64,000 nt of DNA from Symsagittifera roscoffensis (lineage: Eukaryota; Xenacoelomorpha; Acoela; Convolutidae), in assembly GCF_963678635.1 (NCBI RefSeq), contig NC_087066.1, positions 12,260,517 through 12,324,516 on the forward strand. Direction: 5' to 3'. Below are positions 24,434 to 36,950 of the stretch, piece after piece; the first letter of the stretch is position 1, and each line of letters begins with the position of its first letter. Below the pieces are notes generated by a model. That model saw only the letters and a list, made by a program, of their open reading frames with translations, was not told where the DNA came from and made no database searches. The translations under genes and the position numbers were made by a program.

Positions 24434-24691
24434 TTAGTACAGAGAAAAGTTCGGATCCGGTTCAAATTCATTGTACGCTTTATCTGAGAAATATTTGGAT
24501 AGAATAAAAAACGAAACATTCCATGCCACAAAAGAAATCGGAAAAATTGTTCTGCAGATTCTATCGAGGCTATCCACAGTCGATATCAGATCCGAGTTGC
24601 CATTCAGATCATTTAATTCTACGTCTTTTGGAACTGAATGTTCCGAAGGGTGCTCTGGATGCCTGCAATTAACAACGTGAGCAGATGATCC
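24434..24691 (-). CDS. Cys-loop receptor exon 6 (loop end, M4, C-terminus)
   Basis: Acceptor TTCTGTTCTAG, 85 codons and TAA at 24434-24436. It contains the loop end, M4 and a short acidic tail. The plus-strand frame across the same bases (24471-24680) is a shadow. Confidence 0.87.
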   Translation of the reverse strand, partial: GSSAHVVNCRHPEHPSEHSVPKDVELNDLNGNSDLISTVDSLDRICRTIFPISFVAWNVSFFILSKYFSDKAYNEFEPDPNFSLY

Positions 24692-24939
24692 CTAGAACAG
24701 AAGAAGTCATTTTACCTTGTTTTTTTTCTGCGTTGCCAATCTGAATGTAGCTGTCAGTATTAGCATAACAAAAATGTAATAAACTGAGAATTCAGAGTAC
24801 TAAACTTGCTGGACAGTACCATGACGTGCAATTATCCCGAATTTAATTTTTTATTAATTTTATTTATAGGAAGCTTAAACGCTAGCAAAAGTTAAAGTTT
24901 AAAGTTACATGGCAGCAGAACTTCAATTAGGATGCTCAC

Positions 24940-25116
24940 ATTTTCTGGTTTAATTCCCGATGCTCCGTCATCTTCATTGTTTCCAAATGTCATCAGCTTA
25001 AATCGTTTTGGATTTTTCCTTGCCAACACTTTCTTCATTACACAAGAAGCCATTAGTGTCTCGACCAAAGAAGCCACATTCAACATGAAATTCACGATGA
25101 GATAAGCATCGATAAT
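24940..25116 (-). CDS. Cys-loop receptor exon 5 (M3 and start of intracellular loop)
   Basis: Acceptor AAATTTGATTTTAG, 59 codons, donor GTGAGC. M3 reads IIDAYLIVNFMLNVASLVET, followed by a basic, then acidic, loop start. Read-through past the donor meets a stop 15 codons later. Confidence 0.87.
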
Positions 25117-26411
25117 CTAAAATCAAATTTGTTTAAAGTAGTCCGTGTTAGCCTTCTTTAGAAAATTAGCATTGCTAATGCTCAAAACAACGACAAACAT
25201 CTTTGAATTAGCGTTTTCTGCTTCGAATATAGCAAATGATATCCTTAAAATGCTATAAATTAGCGCTGAAAGAATTTTTTTCCGATAAATTTGCTATAAA
25301 TTAGTGCTCTCTTTCAATATATCAAAGCAACGAGTTTAAAGCCTATTCTGGCACCAAAAAAAATCAAGGCTGGCTGGCTAGCAGTAAAACGAAAACTCTA
25401 GATTCGTAGCTCTAATTTCTAATGAATTATCAATGGAAAATTGCTAATTTATTGAAGATTTTGCAATTCAACATTCTCTGAATTTTCAATGAGAAAGCGA
25501 TGAAAAGTATTTTTCAATTTCAGCCTTCTTGATTGACCAACATCAACCCAAAAAGCCAGTCTAATAATTTGAAACATTCTTCTATGCAAAAATTCTATGA
25601 TGATTGTATGAATAGCATTTTTAGGAAGAACAAAAAAATATCCAATATATTCAAGAACTCATCAAATAAACAATAAAAAATTTTTGTGAGGCGAAAACAA
25701 CTTTGTACATAGAAACCGTTTATCAAAAAACTAAAATATATAATTTGCATGCAAATTAACTTTTTGTTGTTTAAATTTGTAGTCAACTGGCTCGGAAATT
25801 TAAAAAAAAAATCTTTTTTTTTCAAGCTTTGTTTTTCGGATTCACCGGAACTTGTTTTTGAAATGGGTTGCGTGCTCTTCATTTTTCAAAATTTAGTACT
25901 TTTTGCGATCGGCTGCAAAAAATTGTAGCCTAATTTTTTGGCGCCAATCGTTGGAAGCTTAGTGCTACTTTATTGCTCAAGAATTAAATTATAATTTTTG
26001 ACTTAATCTCTTAATGCAGTTTTTGTTTTGTACATGCGAAATAAAGGACCAGAGCATTCTTTCATTAAATTAACTAGCTTTTTACGATAAGTTATGAAAA
26101 AAAAACGTGATTTTTTTAATTTTTTGCTGTGTGCTTGTGTTTGTTTTCAGTTACAGCACACAAGTTATTGACAAAAATTTGATCTATTTTCTGAAAAAAA
26201 AGTTGCAACAAAAAAAAACATTTGCTTCTTTTCGAAGCTTGTTTTGAGGCAATTCAACCTTAAGTTTTCGTTCTTCCAAAAAAAGTTATTCCAAAAAAAG
26301 TCATTCAATCGTAATCATAGTTTTTTTTTCATAGAAAAAACGTGCACTTGTAAGACAGGCAGATTTGTTATTTTGAGTTCAGCCCAATTAAATGAGCAGT
26401 ATGTTTTGTAC

Positions 26412-26541
26412 CTTAAATTCGGTCGACTGGGGAAACCCTTGCTCCTCGCCAACGATGAGGATGACCTGTGCCAAGATGAGAGCGATGCAGATACTGGCTC
26501 TCTCGGGTAGAGCTGATGGCTCTATCCACAGTACAACCCAG
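26412..26541 (-). CDS. Cys-loop receptor exon 4 (M1-M2 linker and pore-lining M2)
   Basis: Acceptor TTTTTGGCACAG and donor GTACAA. The frame gives SWVVLWIEPSALPERAS, then M2 with the conserved 9' Leu. Pre-M2 is Pro-Glu-Arg, where anion channels have Pro-Ala-Arg. Glu at 18' and 19' follow. It ends in phase 0 after EFK. Confidence 0.88.
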
Positions 26542-29500
26542 CTGTGCCAAAAATAAAAATAAAATTAAAAGACCTGATTCATTGGTGCACCCCATGACAC
26601 ACTGTTTTAGTATGGCGCACAAACAAAACTCTGCTTAAAAATTAGCAAATTGTCGTCTAGTAGAAGCAAATTGTCGTCTAAACCTTGAAGTGGAAAATTA
26701 ATCAGCAATTGAAGGATTAGCTATCTCAGCTTTTTGCATTTATTTGCAACAATTATGAAAAAACTTGTTTCCACTGGTTGTAGCTCCGTGACGAAGGGTA
26801 GAAATGCTGAAAAAGGTTCAACCAATTCGAATCACTATACGTTCTTATAGGCTAATTGATTTTTGCACAGAAATGATATCATTATTATCAGAAAATATAG
26901 ATAGCAGCACATCAAAATATGCTGAACAATCCGTGCATAAACACAATGGAATTTTTGTTTTCCTTGTCATCCTTTTGTAAAATTGGTGTTTTTGAAGCAA
27001 TGTATATTTTTCAATTACCCGATTTTGCTTTCGCAATTTTAACAAAAGCGTATCTGCTTATTATATAATCAGTCAGTACTACAATTGCCTGGATACTTAG
27101 AGCTTTGTTCGAGATTTTCGAATTATCATTTCTTTCATAACTTTCCAGCATTCTCGTTTTCCATCAAAATGGATGCCACTATTTTCAGCAATTTATCTGA
27201 AAAAAAATGCATGTTCTGAAAACTTAATCTGCAAAATAGCAGAAAAGTAAGCAAAATTGATCTGAAAGATTCTTAAAGAAAAACTATTATAGAAAGTTTT
27301 TGCAGAGATCTTGACAAAACAACCAACCCTAATTTTCCCTGAAAGTTAATTTCACCATTTCAGATAAACTTTTTACGGTGCGTAAAAATCAGTTATGCTC
27401 AAGAACTCAATAAAAAACCTCAATATCGTAATCACACTTTTTGTTGGTATATAATAATAGAGTGATTTTGAACAATATGCCATAGTTCAACATAGAAGCA
27501 ACCAACAAGTGTCAGCCAGGATTTCAAAATGGGTGAGACCTAGCATTGAGTGAAGTCTATGTTGTGGACAATGTGGTCAACAATTTTTTTCTAGCCTGTT
27601 TTAATGACATCATTCTAGAATGAATCACTTTTATTCATCCACGGTTTAACAACAAGCAAACTTCTGCAGATATGTCTAAGTTTAGTTTGAAAACTGTTGA
27701 AAATGAACCACCGAGCAGTGTCAAAACAAAGTGACGCTGAAGGCTGAAAAAAATTTGAAGGCAAAGCGTAAACTTGTTGAAGACATTGTTACCATCTAGT
27801 ATCTAACAAGTGCAAAGTCTACATTCATCATAACCAACAAAAAATTAACATGCTCTAAAACAAAAACGCTTAAAACAGTAAACAAAAACTCTAAAACTGA
27901 CCCTCCAAAACTGAGAAGAAACGCTTTTTGTTCTATTTTTTCCAAAAAAGCGGTCAGTTTGATGAGTAAAAAGTGTGGTATTTTTCAGAAAAAAGAACAC
28001 ATTTTCTGTACATTAACGTAGATGCCATGATGGTTTTCCAGAAGTCGAAGTATACTGATTCTTTAAAGCTCGCTTTTTGTTGTTTTATGTGAAGGTGGAC
28101 ATTTGAAATAGGAATCAGTTGTAATTGCAAGCAATACATGATTATCAGACTATCTTTACTGAAAGTAGGGTTTGTAAAAACAAAGAGAGTTGTTTGTTTT
28201 GCAAGAAAAGTGTCAAAAAGTAGTAAATGATATTGAAAACTTTCAGAAAAATAACAGACACACAAAATTTGTTGAGCCTAGATCTTGAAGTTTAAAATTT
28301 AGGCAACTTCATTCATCAGTTAACTATTGAAATTTACAGTGACCATTTGGCTGATTCAGGACTCTGCTGAAAATCACACAAATATTAAATACCTCGATCA
28401 AGCCTGTTTGAAAACATTTTTACATTATAAAGTCAAAATAATATTAATGAAAACAACTCGCCTCATCGACTTTTAATCTGGATCCTCAGTTCGAACTGAA
28501 ACGTTCAACAAATTATCATGATATTAGTTGTTATATTAAATACAAATACAGCGTGCAATCTGGAATGGAAACCCAATATCATTTTTCGCAATATCATGAA
28601 TTCGACAAACAGATCATGAAAAAAGATAAACTTTAGTATGTCACAAAGGTGATCGAACAAAATTCGAGAAAATTGATGCAAAAACCAGTGCTCTGTAATA
28701 AATCGACTAAATGAAAACAACGCAAAAATTGATAAAAAACCAGTTCAGAAAGCAATTCAAAATTTTTTACGGCGCTGATATTTATTCAAGAAAAATTTCG
28801 ACTTCAGATTTTAAAAGATACGTTAAAAAACTCGAAAGTTTATTAGGCGAATAAACTATGGACTGGCAATTAGAAGCTTTCATAATTTCAATTATGCAAA
28901 ACTAGACCTATATGAAACAATTTGTTTGTTAATAAATCAACTCCAGTAGAATAAAAAGAAATTTACAAATCAAAAAATCTAGATGCCACGAAGTCAGCAG
29001 TTACAAAATTTAACAAATTTAGGGACCTGAAAATTCTGTGTTTTTTAATTCTTCTTCAGCCAATTGTTTAGTTTCTGATGTTTTAAACGATAGCTGTAAA
29101 GTTAGAAAAACACAACCAGAAAACAGATAAAATTTATTATATTTAGACCCTTAAATTAACTAGGTTAGTTGATCAATACTTTTGAAAAATCAAACCCAAC
29201 CAAAAAAATATCAATAGTTTAGAATTATTAAGTTTTTATCTCGATTTTCCGTTGATGTAAATGAGAAAATTTTTGACACAGTCGATCAATCAATTCAGAA
29301 CTCGTTAAAAAAAATTAGCCATTCCTGCAACCCAACTTAAGTAACTGGAGACAAGACAATAAATCTCAATTTTTGAAAAGTTCTATAATTTGGATTCCTT
29401 GTTATGTTCTATGTTCTATGTCAATGACATTTGCAGCCTTGCAGGAGGAAAGTATAATTTGCTTATAATACAAAAAAAAAGAAACGCCTGACACTCCGGA

Positions 29501-30220
29501 TACCTGTGTAATCACGATAATTTAAATGGATTATACTTTTAAAAGTTGTACACAAAACCGACTAACTATCAATTTTTACAGAGTGCAAACTTCTAAAGCC
29601 AAAATGATTACACATAAGTAATTTTCAGGGTGTAATCCCATATACGTGAAGGACCCTAATGCGCGAAATTAAAAATCAGCTAATCAGATTTCATTAATCC
29701 AAAATTTGGAAAGAAAGTAAACATTTCCAGGGACTGAAAATTGATATTGGCCGAATATAAAAATGGCAGTAAAATGCAAAATATTCAAATTGTCACTACT
29801 GACCTCCGCCGAATTGGAACAATTTTATATTTCAAAGATTTTGTTGTGAAACAAGCAAAATGTTGCTTCATTTAATTAATTTAAATTGAATGACAATTGC
29901 TTCTTTTCAAAAATTGACTTTCGACTGTATTCGGTCTTTCAAACAGGAGTTTTTTGCGCATTCGGTCCTTCGCTCATTCCGTTATTCTCGCATGAGAATA
30001 GTCCCCATTTTTAGGGAACAGATAATTTATTGTTGCCTGCTGTTTCAAGTATTTGGGAGTTCTTATAGAAAATTAACTCCCTTTGAAAAAGATGGTTGAT
30101 AGTTGAGAACAAATTTTTCTGTTATTTAAAAAGACTAAAAATTTGAAATCTGCTATTGGAAACTATTTTGAAGCTATATTTTTTTCGAAATGTGTTTCAT
30201 TGAAGCCAGTTTTGACTAAC
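26542..30220 (-). other. Intron 3 of the Cys-loop gene (3.7 kb)
   Basis: Lies between exons 3 and 4 and is AT-rich. I recognise no nested gene or RNA in it. Confidence 0.7.
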
Positions 30221-30486
30221 CTTAAAGTAGTGAGGACTGTATTTGGGACAAAAAGAGTTAGCGTATAATACGCTGGGTTTCGGCTGAATCGTAAAAACAA
30301 TGCATGTTCCATGTACTTTGTGTACTCGACAATAGCAGCGACCTCGCATTTGTGATCCCTAGAGTAATTTAGGTTGTCAAACTGTAAGTTCCCGATGATT
30401 TGATCAGGTCTCATAGTGAACCGTTGCTCAAAATTCTTCAACATAAGGCCCAAGTCGATGTCAATTTTGTACGCAGCAATCATTAT
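30221..30486 (-). CDS. Cys-loop receptor exon 3 (end of binding domain, M1)
   Basis: Acceptor TTTTTTGTGGTTTAG and donor GTTAGT. It reads IMIAAYKIDIDLG.. to LFLRFSRNPAYYTLTLFVPN, the classical run into M1. It ends with two bases of a codon that the first base of the next exon completes as Ser. Confidence 0.9.
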
Positions 30487-31430
30487 CTAAACCACAAAAA
30501 AGTTGGTTTCGCAGAAGAGTTTTTCTTGAATTTAAGAAAAATTTTGTTGGTTGGAGAAAATGGTGATATAATTGTATTTGAAGTGGTTTCGTCAGACATT
30601 TTTTAATCAGGAACTTTCAAAAATTTTTCAACAGTCTGAACCACATGGATTACTGGGCTCAAAGTTGAAACGACATTGTCTTGTTTTTCGCAAAAAATAT
30701 CAGTTTGAGACTAATTTGACAACTGCATTTCAGAATGGGTTAAAAAAACTCATTTTTAAATGCATGTACTTTTTTTACTATAGTGAAAGTTGAAAAACAG
30801 CTCAATCGGAATTAAATTGATACAAGCATTTTTCTTCACTAGCTACAAGACACATAATGTGTCACTGCAGTGGCCAAACACAGCAGAATGTTTTCTCGAG
30901 TTTAGAGGCTAGTCAGAACTTTTGATGATTTGCCTTAATCCGAGCAAGTTTTTTTTTAATTAAAGCCGACGTCAAGTTTCACTCATTCAATTGCACAACA
31001 AATCGTTGTACGAGAAAAATTTAGAAAAACAATAAAAAACGTTTTTCAAATTTGTTGTGCGAAAAACTGGACTACAAACAAAATACTTGAAAACTGAATG
31101 AGAAGTCAATTCATATAGATACTTTTGTGTCATGTATATTGAAATTTAGAAATAAGCTAAGAGAAAAACATACTAATTATTGCAACTGCAGTTTCTTATA
31201 TTCAAAAACCAAGATATTTTGGGAATCAGCAAACTTAACTGACAAGCTTCAATACTGGTCACATTTAATCGTTTTATCGCTCCTAATAGTACAATTTTTT
31301 ATTTGAAGACAAAACTGCATATTTTCATTGCAAAATTTTGATTAAAAACGTCCTAATCAATAACAAAAAACGTGAATTTTGGTTTTTCTGACAAAATAAC
31401 AGAAAATTTTCTACAAAAATCAGCAATTAC

Positions 31431-31700
31431 CACACATTTATGTCAATCAAAAGGGAAATACATCAAGTCCATGTCGCACGTGAAAGTATACCGTCCAAAT
31501 TTAGACATCCTAACTGTGCCATCTGTACCAATTAACACTTTACTGCTTGCTTCTGATTCTTCAACTGAGACCAGTGGGTCAAATTTGATGTTCGGGTGCC
31601 AGATGTCGTTAAGAATGCTAGAGTCAGAATCTATAGCAGAAGAACGGGTCCAGCGGTCTTGTCTGATATACAGTGGCAGGCGAGCATCGTTCCAAGTGGC
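31431..31700 (-). CDS. Cys-loop receptor exon 2 (ligand-binding domain, Cys-loop)
   Basis: Acceptor CTGTTTTGTAG, then 90 codons in phase 0: ATWNDARLPLYI, ILNDIWHPNIKFD, VLIGTDGTVRMSKFGRYTFT and the Cys-loop. Donor GTAATT. Codon 86 is TGA, at a variable position of the Cys-loop where relatives often have Arg. A CGA to TGA change would explain it. Confidence 0.85.
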
Positions 31701-31968
31701 CTACAAAACAGTTCGATAGTTTTATTTCAAACAATGAAGTTTGTTCAGGATTGTGACGCTAGCAGTTCCAGGAAAATAAGAAAATTAATGAATAAGTTTT
31801 TGAATACAACAAAGCCCTCGAATAAACAATTTTGAAAATTGAATTTTTTTTTATTACATAAACTGTAGATCCACTATCCACAAACACACAAACTACCATT
31901 CACTAAGTAAAAATTACCAATAAATTTAATGTGGAATCTAATTGAATTTTGCAAATAAACAACCATAC

Positions 31969-32261
31969 CGTCACAGATGCATCAAACGAGAATATTTTCT
32001 CAATCTCAGAAACAGTCCGCATCTTTTGAATGTGGAATCCAAACGTCAATCTAGGTTTGTACGGCTGGAAATATTTATTATACGGAGCCTCGTAATCCGG
32101 AGAAATGGTCGTGAAGTTCCAGTCGGGTGGATACCTTTGAACCGCCCTTCTGCTATGGTTGCTTTATTGGTAATCGGAGTTTGAGACATTTTCTGATTAA
32201 CAAGTAAATACGAATCACCAAAGGAAAAAATTGTTTTCAAAATAAACAAAATCAGATACAT
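31969..32261 (-). CDS. Cys-loop receptor exon 1 (signal peptide and N-terminus)
   Basis: ATG at 32259-32261 is followed by a hydrophobic leader (MYLILFILKTIFSFG). The exon ends GTGACG before donor GTATGG (phase 0). The first part and the family-like last part (FQPYKPRLTFGFHIQKMRTV..) lie in different frames, and the exon length of 293 leaves one base missing or two extra. Either there is a frameshift near 32130, or the true 5' exon lies elsewhere with an acceptor here (CCATAG, weak). Confidence 0.65.
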
Positions 32262-34257
32262 TTTTTTTTGAAATGGTACGCAAATTAGTAATAAGTTGTA
32301 TATGAAACGTAGATCAAAAGTAAAGAGTTTCAAACTCTAAATCATTAGCAATTGCAAACATAAAGACGAAAAAATTTGAAGTAAATGTATTTGCAGCTCT
32401 CTGTTAGATAATGTAATAATCTACCACTCGTTGAGTTTCTTACTTACAAAAGTAACTAAAATTTCATTATCAGGTTTAATTTCAGATCAAAATATTGATG
32501 TTCACAGTTGTTCGAGCAATCATTTTTTTGTTCAAATTAGAGAACTCAAAAGATAATAGTTCAATAGTATAATCTATTACGAACAAACAAATTACTCCAC
32601 ACTCTCCCTACCGAGTAAATCCTCCCCTTAAAACGATTCAGCGCAAAAAATTTCCAAATTTTTTGTTGTTTGAAAACATGTCAAAGCAACTTTTTTCGGT
32701 TTTGATCTGACCAAGGGAACAATTTTTGTCAAACAAAATTTGCTTTCATTTGCCTTCTTCAATATTCAGGAAGCTAAGTCTTATCTGTAAATAATAACAA
32801 CTATCAAGACTGTTTATTAATTCCAAGCTGGCTTTTCTGGGTAATAACTGAAAAATTTGGAATTGCTTAATAACACTTCTGCAAAATATCTAGGTTGTAC
32901 GAACTCTGGAAAAACATATTTCAGCATTTCTGGTTTACAAAAAAAGTATTTTAATTCCTGAGGGAAATTCAATTTCATTGATATTTTTCTAGGCTCCAAA
33001 TTTAATTTCTTTCCTGTACCCACAGTCAGGGACCGATCTAGGTTTTTCTCAATGGGAAGGGGCGGATCATCAAAAAAGTTCGAAAAATTTGTCGATTTTT
33101 TTTGTTTGATTTTCCGAGCTCTCCCAAACCACTTAAAAGACACTTTTTTGGCCACGCCGCAAGCAAAATAGTGGGAAAATAAGCCAAAAACGAAAAATTT
33201 GGAAAATTTTTATCAAAAATCGCGCTTTTCTTGGTTAAAAAATGGATATCTCAAATTAGTACAAAGGGGGAACCTTTTGAATTAGCAGGGGGTCGTCTGA
33301 ATATCACCCCCCTAAAGCGGCCCATGCGCACTGTAGAGTTTCATGGATAATGAAAGGTTATTTTAGTTTCTTCTTTGAGAGTCTCCACTAAAATCAGACT
33401 GAATCAATCATAATGGCATTAAAATGGACTATTAACGTACTTTTTTTCAAGATGAAGAAATATAATCGTATATAAAACATTGTAAAAACATCTAAATTTT
33501 GTCGAAAGCTCAACCATTTTTGTCCCCCAATTTCGGGGCAAGCAGGCGTAAAACATTTTCTAAATCTTTGTCGAGCTTTTTAGGGCCGACCAAAAATAAT
33601 TTTTCGAGCAATCCCAGAACAGTATAAGGAACAAAAGGACAAATCTTTGAAAAACAGTTCAAAAAATTTTTGAAACATTTATGGGAGTTTTTGACAAAAA
33701 AAAGCGTTTTTACGGCGCGCGCTCCCTTCAAAAATAGTTTATATTGGCATGTCATAAAATATTATCAAAGGGTACTCTTTGGTTGCTGAGGGGATCAAAT
33801 CCCTAAGAAGAGGAGGTCCTAGACTACCACTCGCCTTTTTCCCCGGCCCTAAATCCGCCACACAATTCCAGCTTTTTCAATATCGTACTTTTTGTTGAGT
33901 TTCAGATCTGAATTCTTTCATTTCATATATGTTTCTACGTTTTTTCATTTATTTTGCGAATGCAGTTTTTTGAATCGCTCAAAAATTGTTTTTTTTTTAG
34001 TTTTTGAATTGCATAAAAATTGAATAACAATTCTTTCGAAAAATAATTGTTAAATAATTGAAGAATCATTAAAAAAATTGAAAAATAAATATTCGTTTTT
34101 TTGAATTGCACAAAAACATTGAACAATACTTATTCCAGTTTTAGTATTTTGGAGACGTGACAATCAAAATTAAAGAATTGTTTGTTGCGGTCTAGACTAG
34201 TTTATTTCTTTAATTTTTCTATATGTTCTGCTTGATAAAAATTATTTTTTTAAAAAA
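32262..34257. other. Upstream flank of the Cys-loop gene, with repeat relics
   Basis: A minus-strand frame at 32817-33155 ends YYPEKPAWN and has an acceptor-like GGGTACAG before part of it. It shows no known domain. Related blocks with a GGGGGTCG or GGGGATCAAATCCC core at about 33285 and 33790 match 12129 and mark a dispersed repeat. No promoter can be assigned. Confidence 0.5.
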
Positions 34258-34640
34258 AGATTGCTCTTCTATCAGGGCAAAACCCTTGACGTTCTGACTG
34301 CCCCGCAAACTACATCGATTAGATTTTTGGGAAAAAATATTGAAAAACTGTCAACAAAATCAAAAATCAAGTTTGAAAACTTGAGTCGTACAAAATTAAT
34401 ACGACCGACTAGCTAGCCTCAATTCCATTTGGATAATTTTTTATTTTGTGGGATAATTCGCCATGCATAAATAATTCGCGTTACCCTTTCAGCATTATGG
34501 ATAAAATACTCAAAGTGTGCATAAACTAGTCCAGTTCATAGACAAATTGGCAATCTTCAAGCTCCCAAAACTTGAGCAAAAATTGATCAGAGGTAGAATA
34601 TTTTTTAAATTTGATTCAGAGAGTTTCCTCAAAGGGGCAT
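34258..34640 (-). mobile_element. Helentron-like relic, second subfamily
   Basis: Begins GATTGCTCTTCTATCAGGGC, then CTTGACGTTCTGACTG, a decayed form of the family's hairpin end. It continues with the TCGTACAAAATTAATACGACCGA and CATGCATAAATAA blocks shared with 11605-12110. Confidence 0.55.
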
Positions 34641-36470
34641 AATTTTTTTATCTGTAACTTTGATCGCCGAAAAATGACTGAGTTGAAAAACTACACCAAA
34701 TATAAATATTCCGCTTTCTTCAGGCCAGAACAAAAAATACAGCTGAGAATATTTGCTTATTAGAGAAGCAATTTTTCAGTTTGAAAAAGCCAAATTGTCT
34801 ATTGCAATACAAATGGTAGCCGCAATAATAACTGTTCTCAAGCAGTGAGTGGTTTAGGTTTATTTTGATGGGTTGCAGCATCATTTTTGACTAAATAATT
34901 CTCAATTGTTTTGTAAGTCAAGTTTGCTTGCCATAATTTGAAAGAAATCAAGTTCAAAAACCACCTTTTTCAAAAGCTACCTTCCATATGAATTTTGAAG
35001 ATTGCTTTCATTGAAAACTAAATGTTCGGAAAAAAATACAATTTGAATTTTTAAACCGCTTTTTTTTTTAATTGTTTTCAAATTTCTGTAAGTTCAAATG
35101 TTTGGAAAGAATGACAATTTGAAATTTTAATCCAATTTATTTTCAAATATATGTGAAAATTATGAAAAACAATTATATTTTTAAATCACAAGCTGTTGCA
35201 AACTCTTTGTAAAATTAGTTTGGACAAAAATTTAGTGTTTTTGAGAAGAGAAAAGGGATTAAAATCACTGACGAGTTGAAGATGCACGTATCACTCACAA
35301 GCGACATAACATCAAAAAATAGCGCAATAAATTAAAAAACTGTAAACTGCAAACAATAATCCACTCTAAGAATTTGACAATCTTTCAGCTACTTCGATAA
35401 CATGAATTTAATAACACACATTGGTTGCATATGGAAACTACTGTAGCTGATATTTTTTTTCAGTTCAGCTTGTAATGTTTATTTGCACTCGTCTCAATTG
35501 GATTAAGACGCGAGTCTCAAACTAAACTGTCTAAATGTTGATCATCAAAAATAAATGAAAGGAATTTCGTTACAATTGATCTCAGTGTCAAGATAAGTAA
35601 GTGGGTACAAAATATATTTCGATAGTTATCTTCAAACTTTTCGCTACGTTTTGCACGAAAAGGGAGAAAAAGGGACAGTCTGTTTATCAAAACACTAATT
35701 AGCTAGACTCATTTCTGCGTCGATCAAAGGACAATTGAACGGTCTTGAATATACTATGACATTATTCAACCCCATCTGAACTTTATTGAAATTGGTCAAC
35801 TTTTTTGGAAAAAAAACCACCCGAAAACTAACTCACTACCCATTTTCAGAGATCAGAACATTGAGAGTGGTACAACCAGAAAGTGTTTCTGTAGTTTCGT
35901 GAAAACTGATTGCAGGTTTTTCAGATGCATTTTTTTGTTAACAAAAGAACCCATCTCATCTTGTAGATCGCTCTTGCAGCAATCACAAAAAACTTCAAAA
36001 ACATGAAGTTTATTGATAATTTCAGAGACTAAAAATTGCTTTATATCAAAATCTAAAAAATTCAACTGATAATGAAGTACGCCATTTCGTCTAAATTTAA
36101 CTAATTTTTATTGAATATGTTTCAAATGTCAGGTCTTGTAATTTCTGCTTAAATTTTTGCAAACTCGTTTTATTTGCTGCCAAGTTTTTTCTATTTGTTC
36201 CGATTACGTTGCAAAAATGTACTGCTGCATCCAATCAAGTTTGAACCACAGAAAGCGAGAAAACTTATTTATGAATCGTTTTTTTTGTCTTTGCAAACCA
36301 GGAGCCATTTCAATAGGTTGAACCAGGAATTTATGTCAACCAATTTTTTGTAAAAGGAAAAATTGGTGCCATAATATAATGATGTTGAAGCGTAGTGCTT
36401 GCCAGAAAAAGCTTTGCCTCCGGTGCAGATGCGAAAAGCTTTGCCCTCGCGAATATTAGAAAATTTGATT
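34641..36470. other. AT-rich DNA without a recognised gene
   Basis: A minus-strand frame at 35853-36065 (with FCDCCKSDLQDEMG) follows an acceptor-like tract (GAATTTTTTAG). It is short and matches nothing I know. The rest is low-complexity A/T. Confidence 0.45.
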
Positions 36471-36589
36471 TTTCTTTTTTCCTAGGTCGACAAAATAGAT
36501 TTGCTCCCAGAACACTTTAAAGGACCCCAATATGGCACATTTTTAAGAATTTGTAAACATTGTTTTAAAAATAAGTCAAAAATGCCGTT

Positions 36590-36950
36590 TTTGGGATTTC
36601 TTTGAAAAAAATCAGACCTGTAAATTGCGTTTTGTCTGCGCGCTTCCACCTTAAAACTAGTATAAATTGGCGTCAAAGTTCTTTCAAACGTAAAACCTAG
36701 GAAACTATCCAAAATGAAAGCAAAGACTGTTAAGTGCTTATTATTATTGGCTGGCTAAATAATTTGTTAAATGTTTGAAAAACTGGTCAAAAGGCAGTTT
36801 TTGGGTTTTTTGAAAATGTTTTGACCAAACATTTGCGTTTTTTGGCGCGCCTCCCACTCCAAAATCAGTATAAATTGGCGCCAAACTTATTTCAAACGTG
36901 AATGCAGCGAAACTAATCAAATTAAAAGCAAAAAAACTGTAGAGTGCTAC
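36590..36950. repeat. Imperfect tandem duplication, period 208
   Basis: AGTATAAATTGGCG at 36659 recurs at 36867 with similar flanks (TTTCAAACGT, GAAACTA.CCAAA, AAAGCAAA, GTGCT). Confidence 0.75.

Larger units (their letters stand above)
24434..32261 (-). pseudogene. Cys-loop ligand-gated ion channel subunit, six coding exons, two lesions
   Basis: Six minus-strand exons join with consistent phases: 32261-31969, 31700-31431, 30486-30221, 26541-26412, 25116-24940 and 24691-24434. The product has about 460 residues, a normal size for the family. In order it has a signal-like N-terminus, an extracellular domain with IWHPNIKFD and a Cys-loop of exactly 13 residues between cysteines (CDMDLMYFPFD.HKC), M1 (YYTLTLFVPNTVL, then SWVVLW), M2 (ERASICIALILAQVILIV), M3 (IIDAYLIVNFMLNVASLVE), a short intracellular loop of about 70 residues, and M4 (LDRICRTIFPISFVAWNVSF). 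These are pentameric neurotransmitter-gated channels of the plasma membrane; the ligand cannot be told. Two lesions exist: an in-frame TGA in the Cys-loop (31443-31445) and a one-base frame change near 32130 in exon 1. All other exons and splice sites are intact, so this is a very young pseudogene, a null allele, or an assembly error. Confidence 0.88.

Noticed and set aside
24471-24680. Plus-strand frame with acceptor- and donor-like borders.
   Set aside because: It is the shadow of the minus-strand Cys-loop M4 exon, which has family motifs and matching phase.
32817-33155. Minus-strand frame ending PEKPAWN, possible terminal exon.
   Set aside because: Only part follows an acceptor-like site and it matches no family. 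It was not joined to the Cys-loop gene, whose start lies downstream.
35853-36065. Minus-strand Cys-containing frame after GAATTTTTTAG.
   Set aside because: Short, isolated, no recognised domain.
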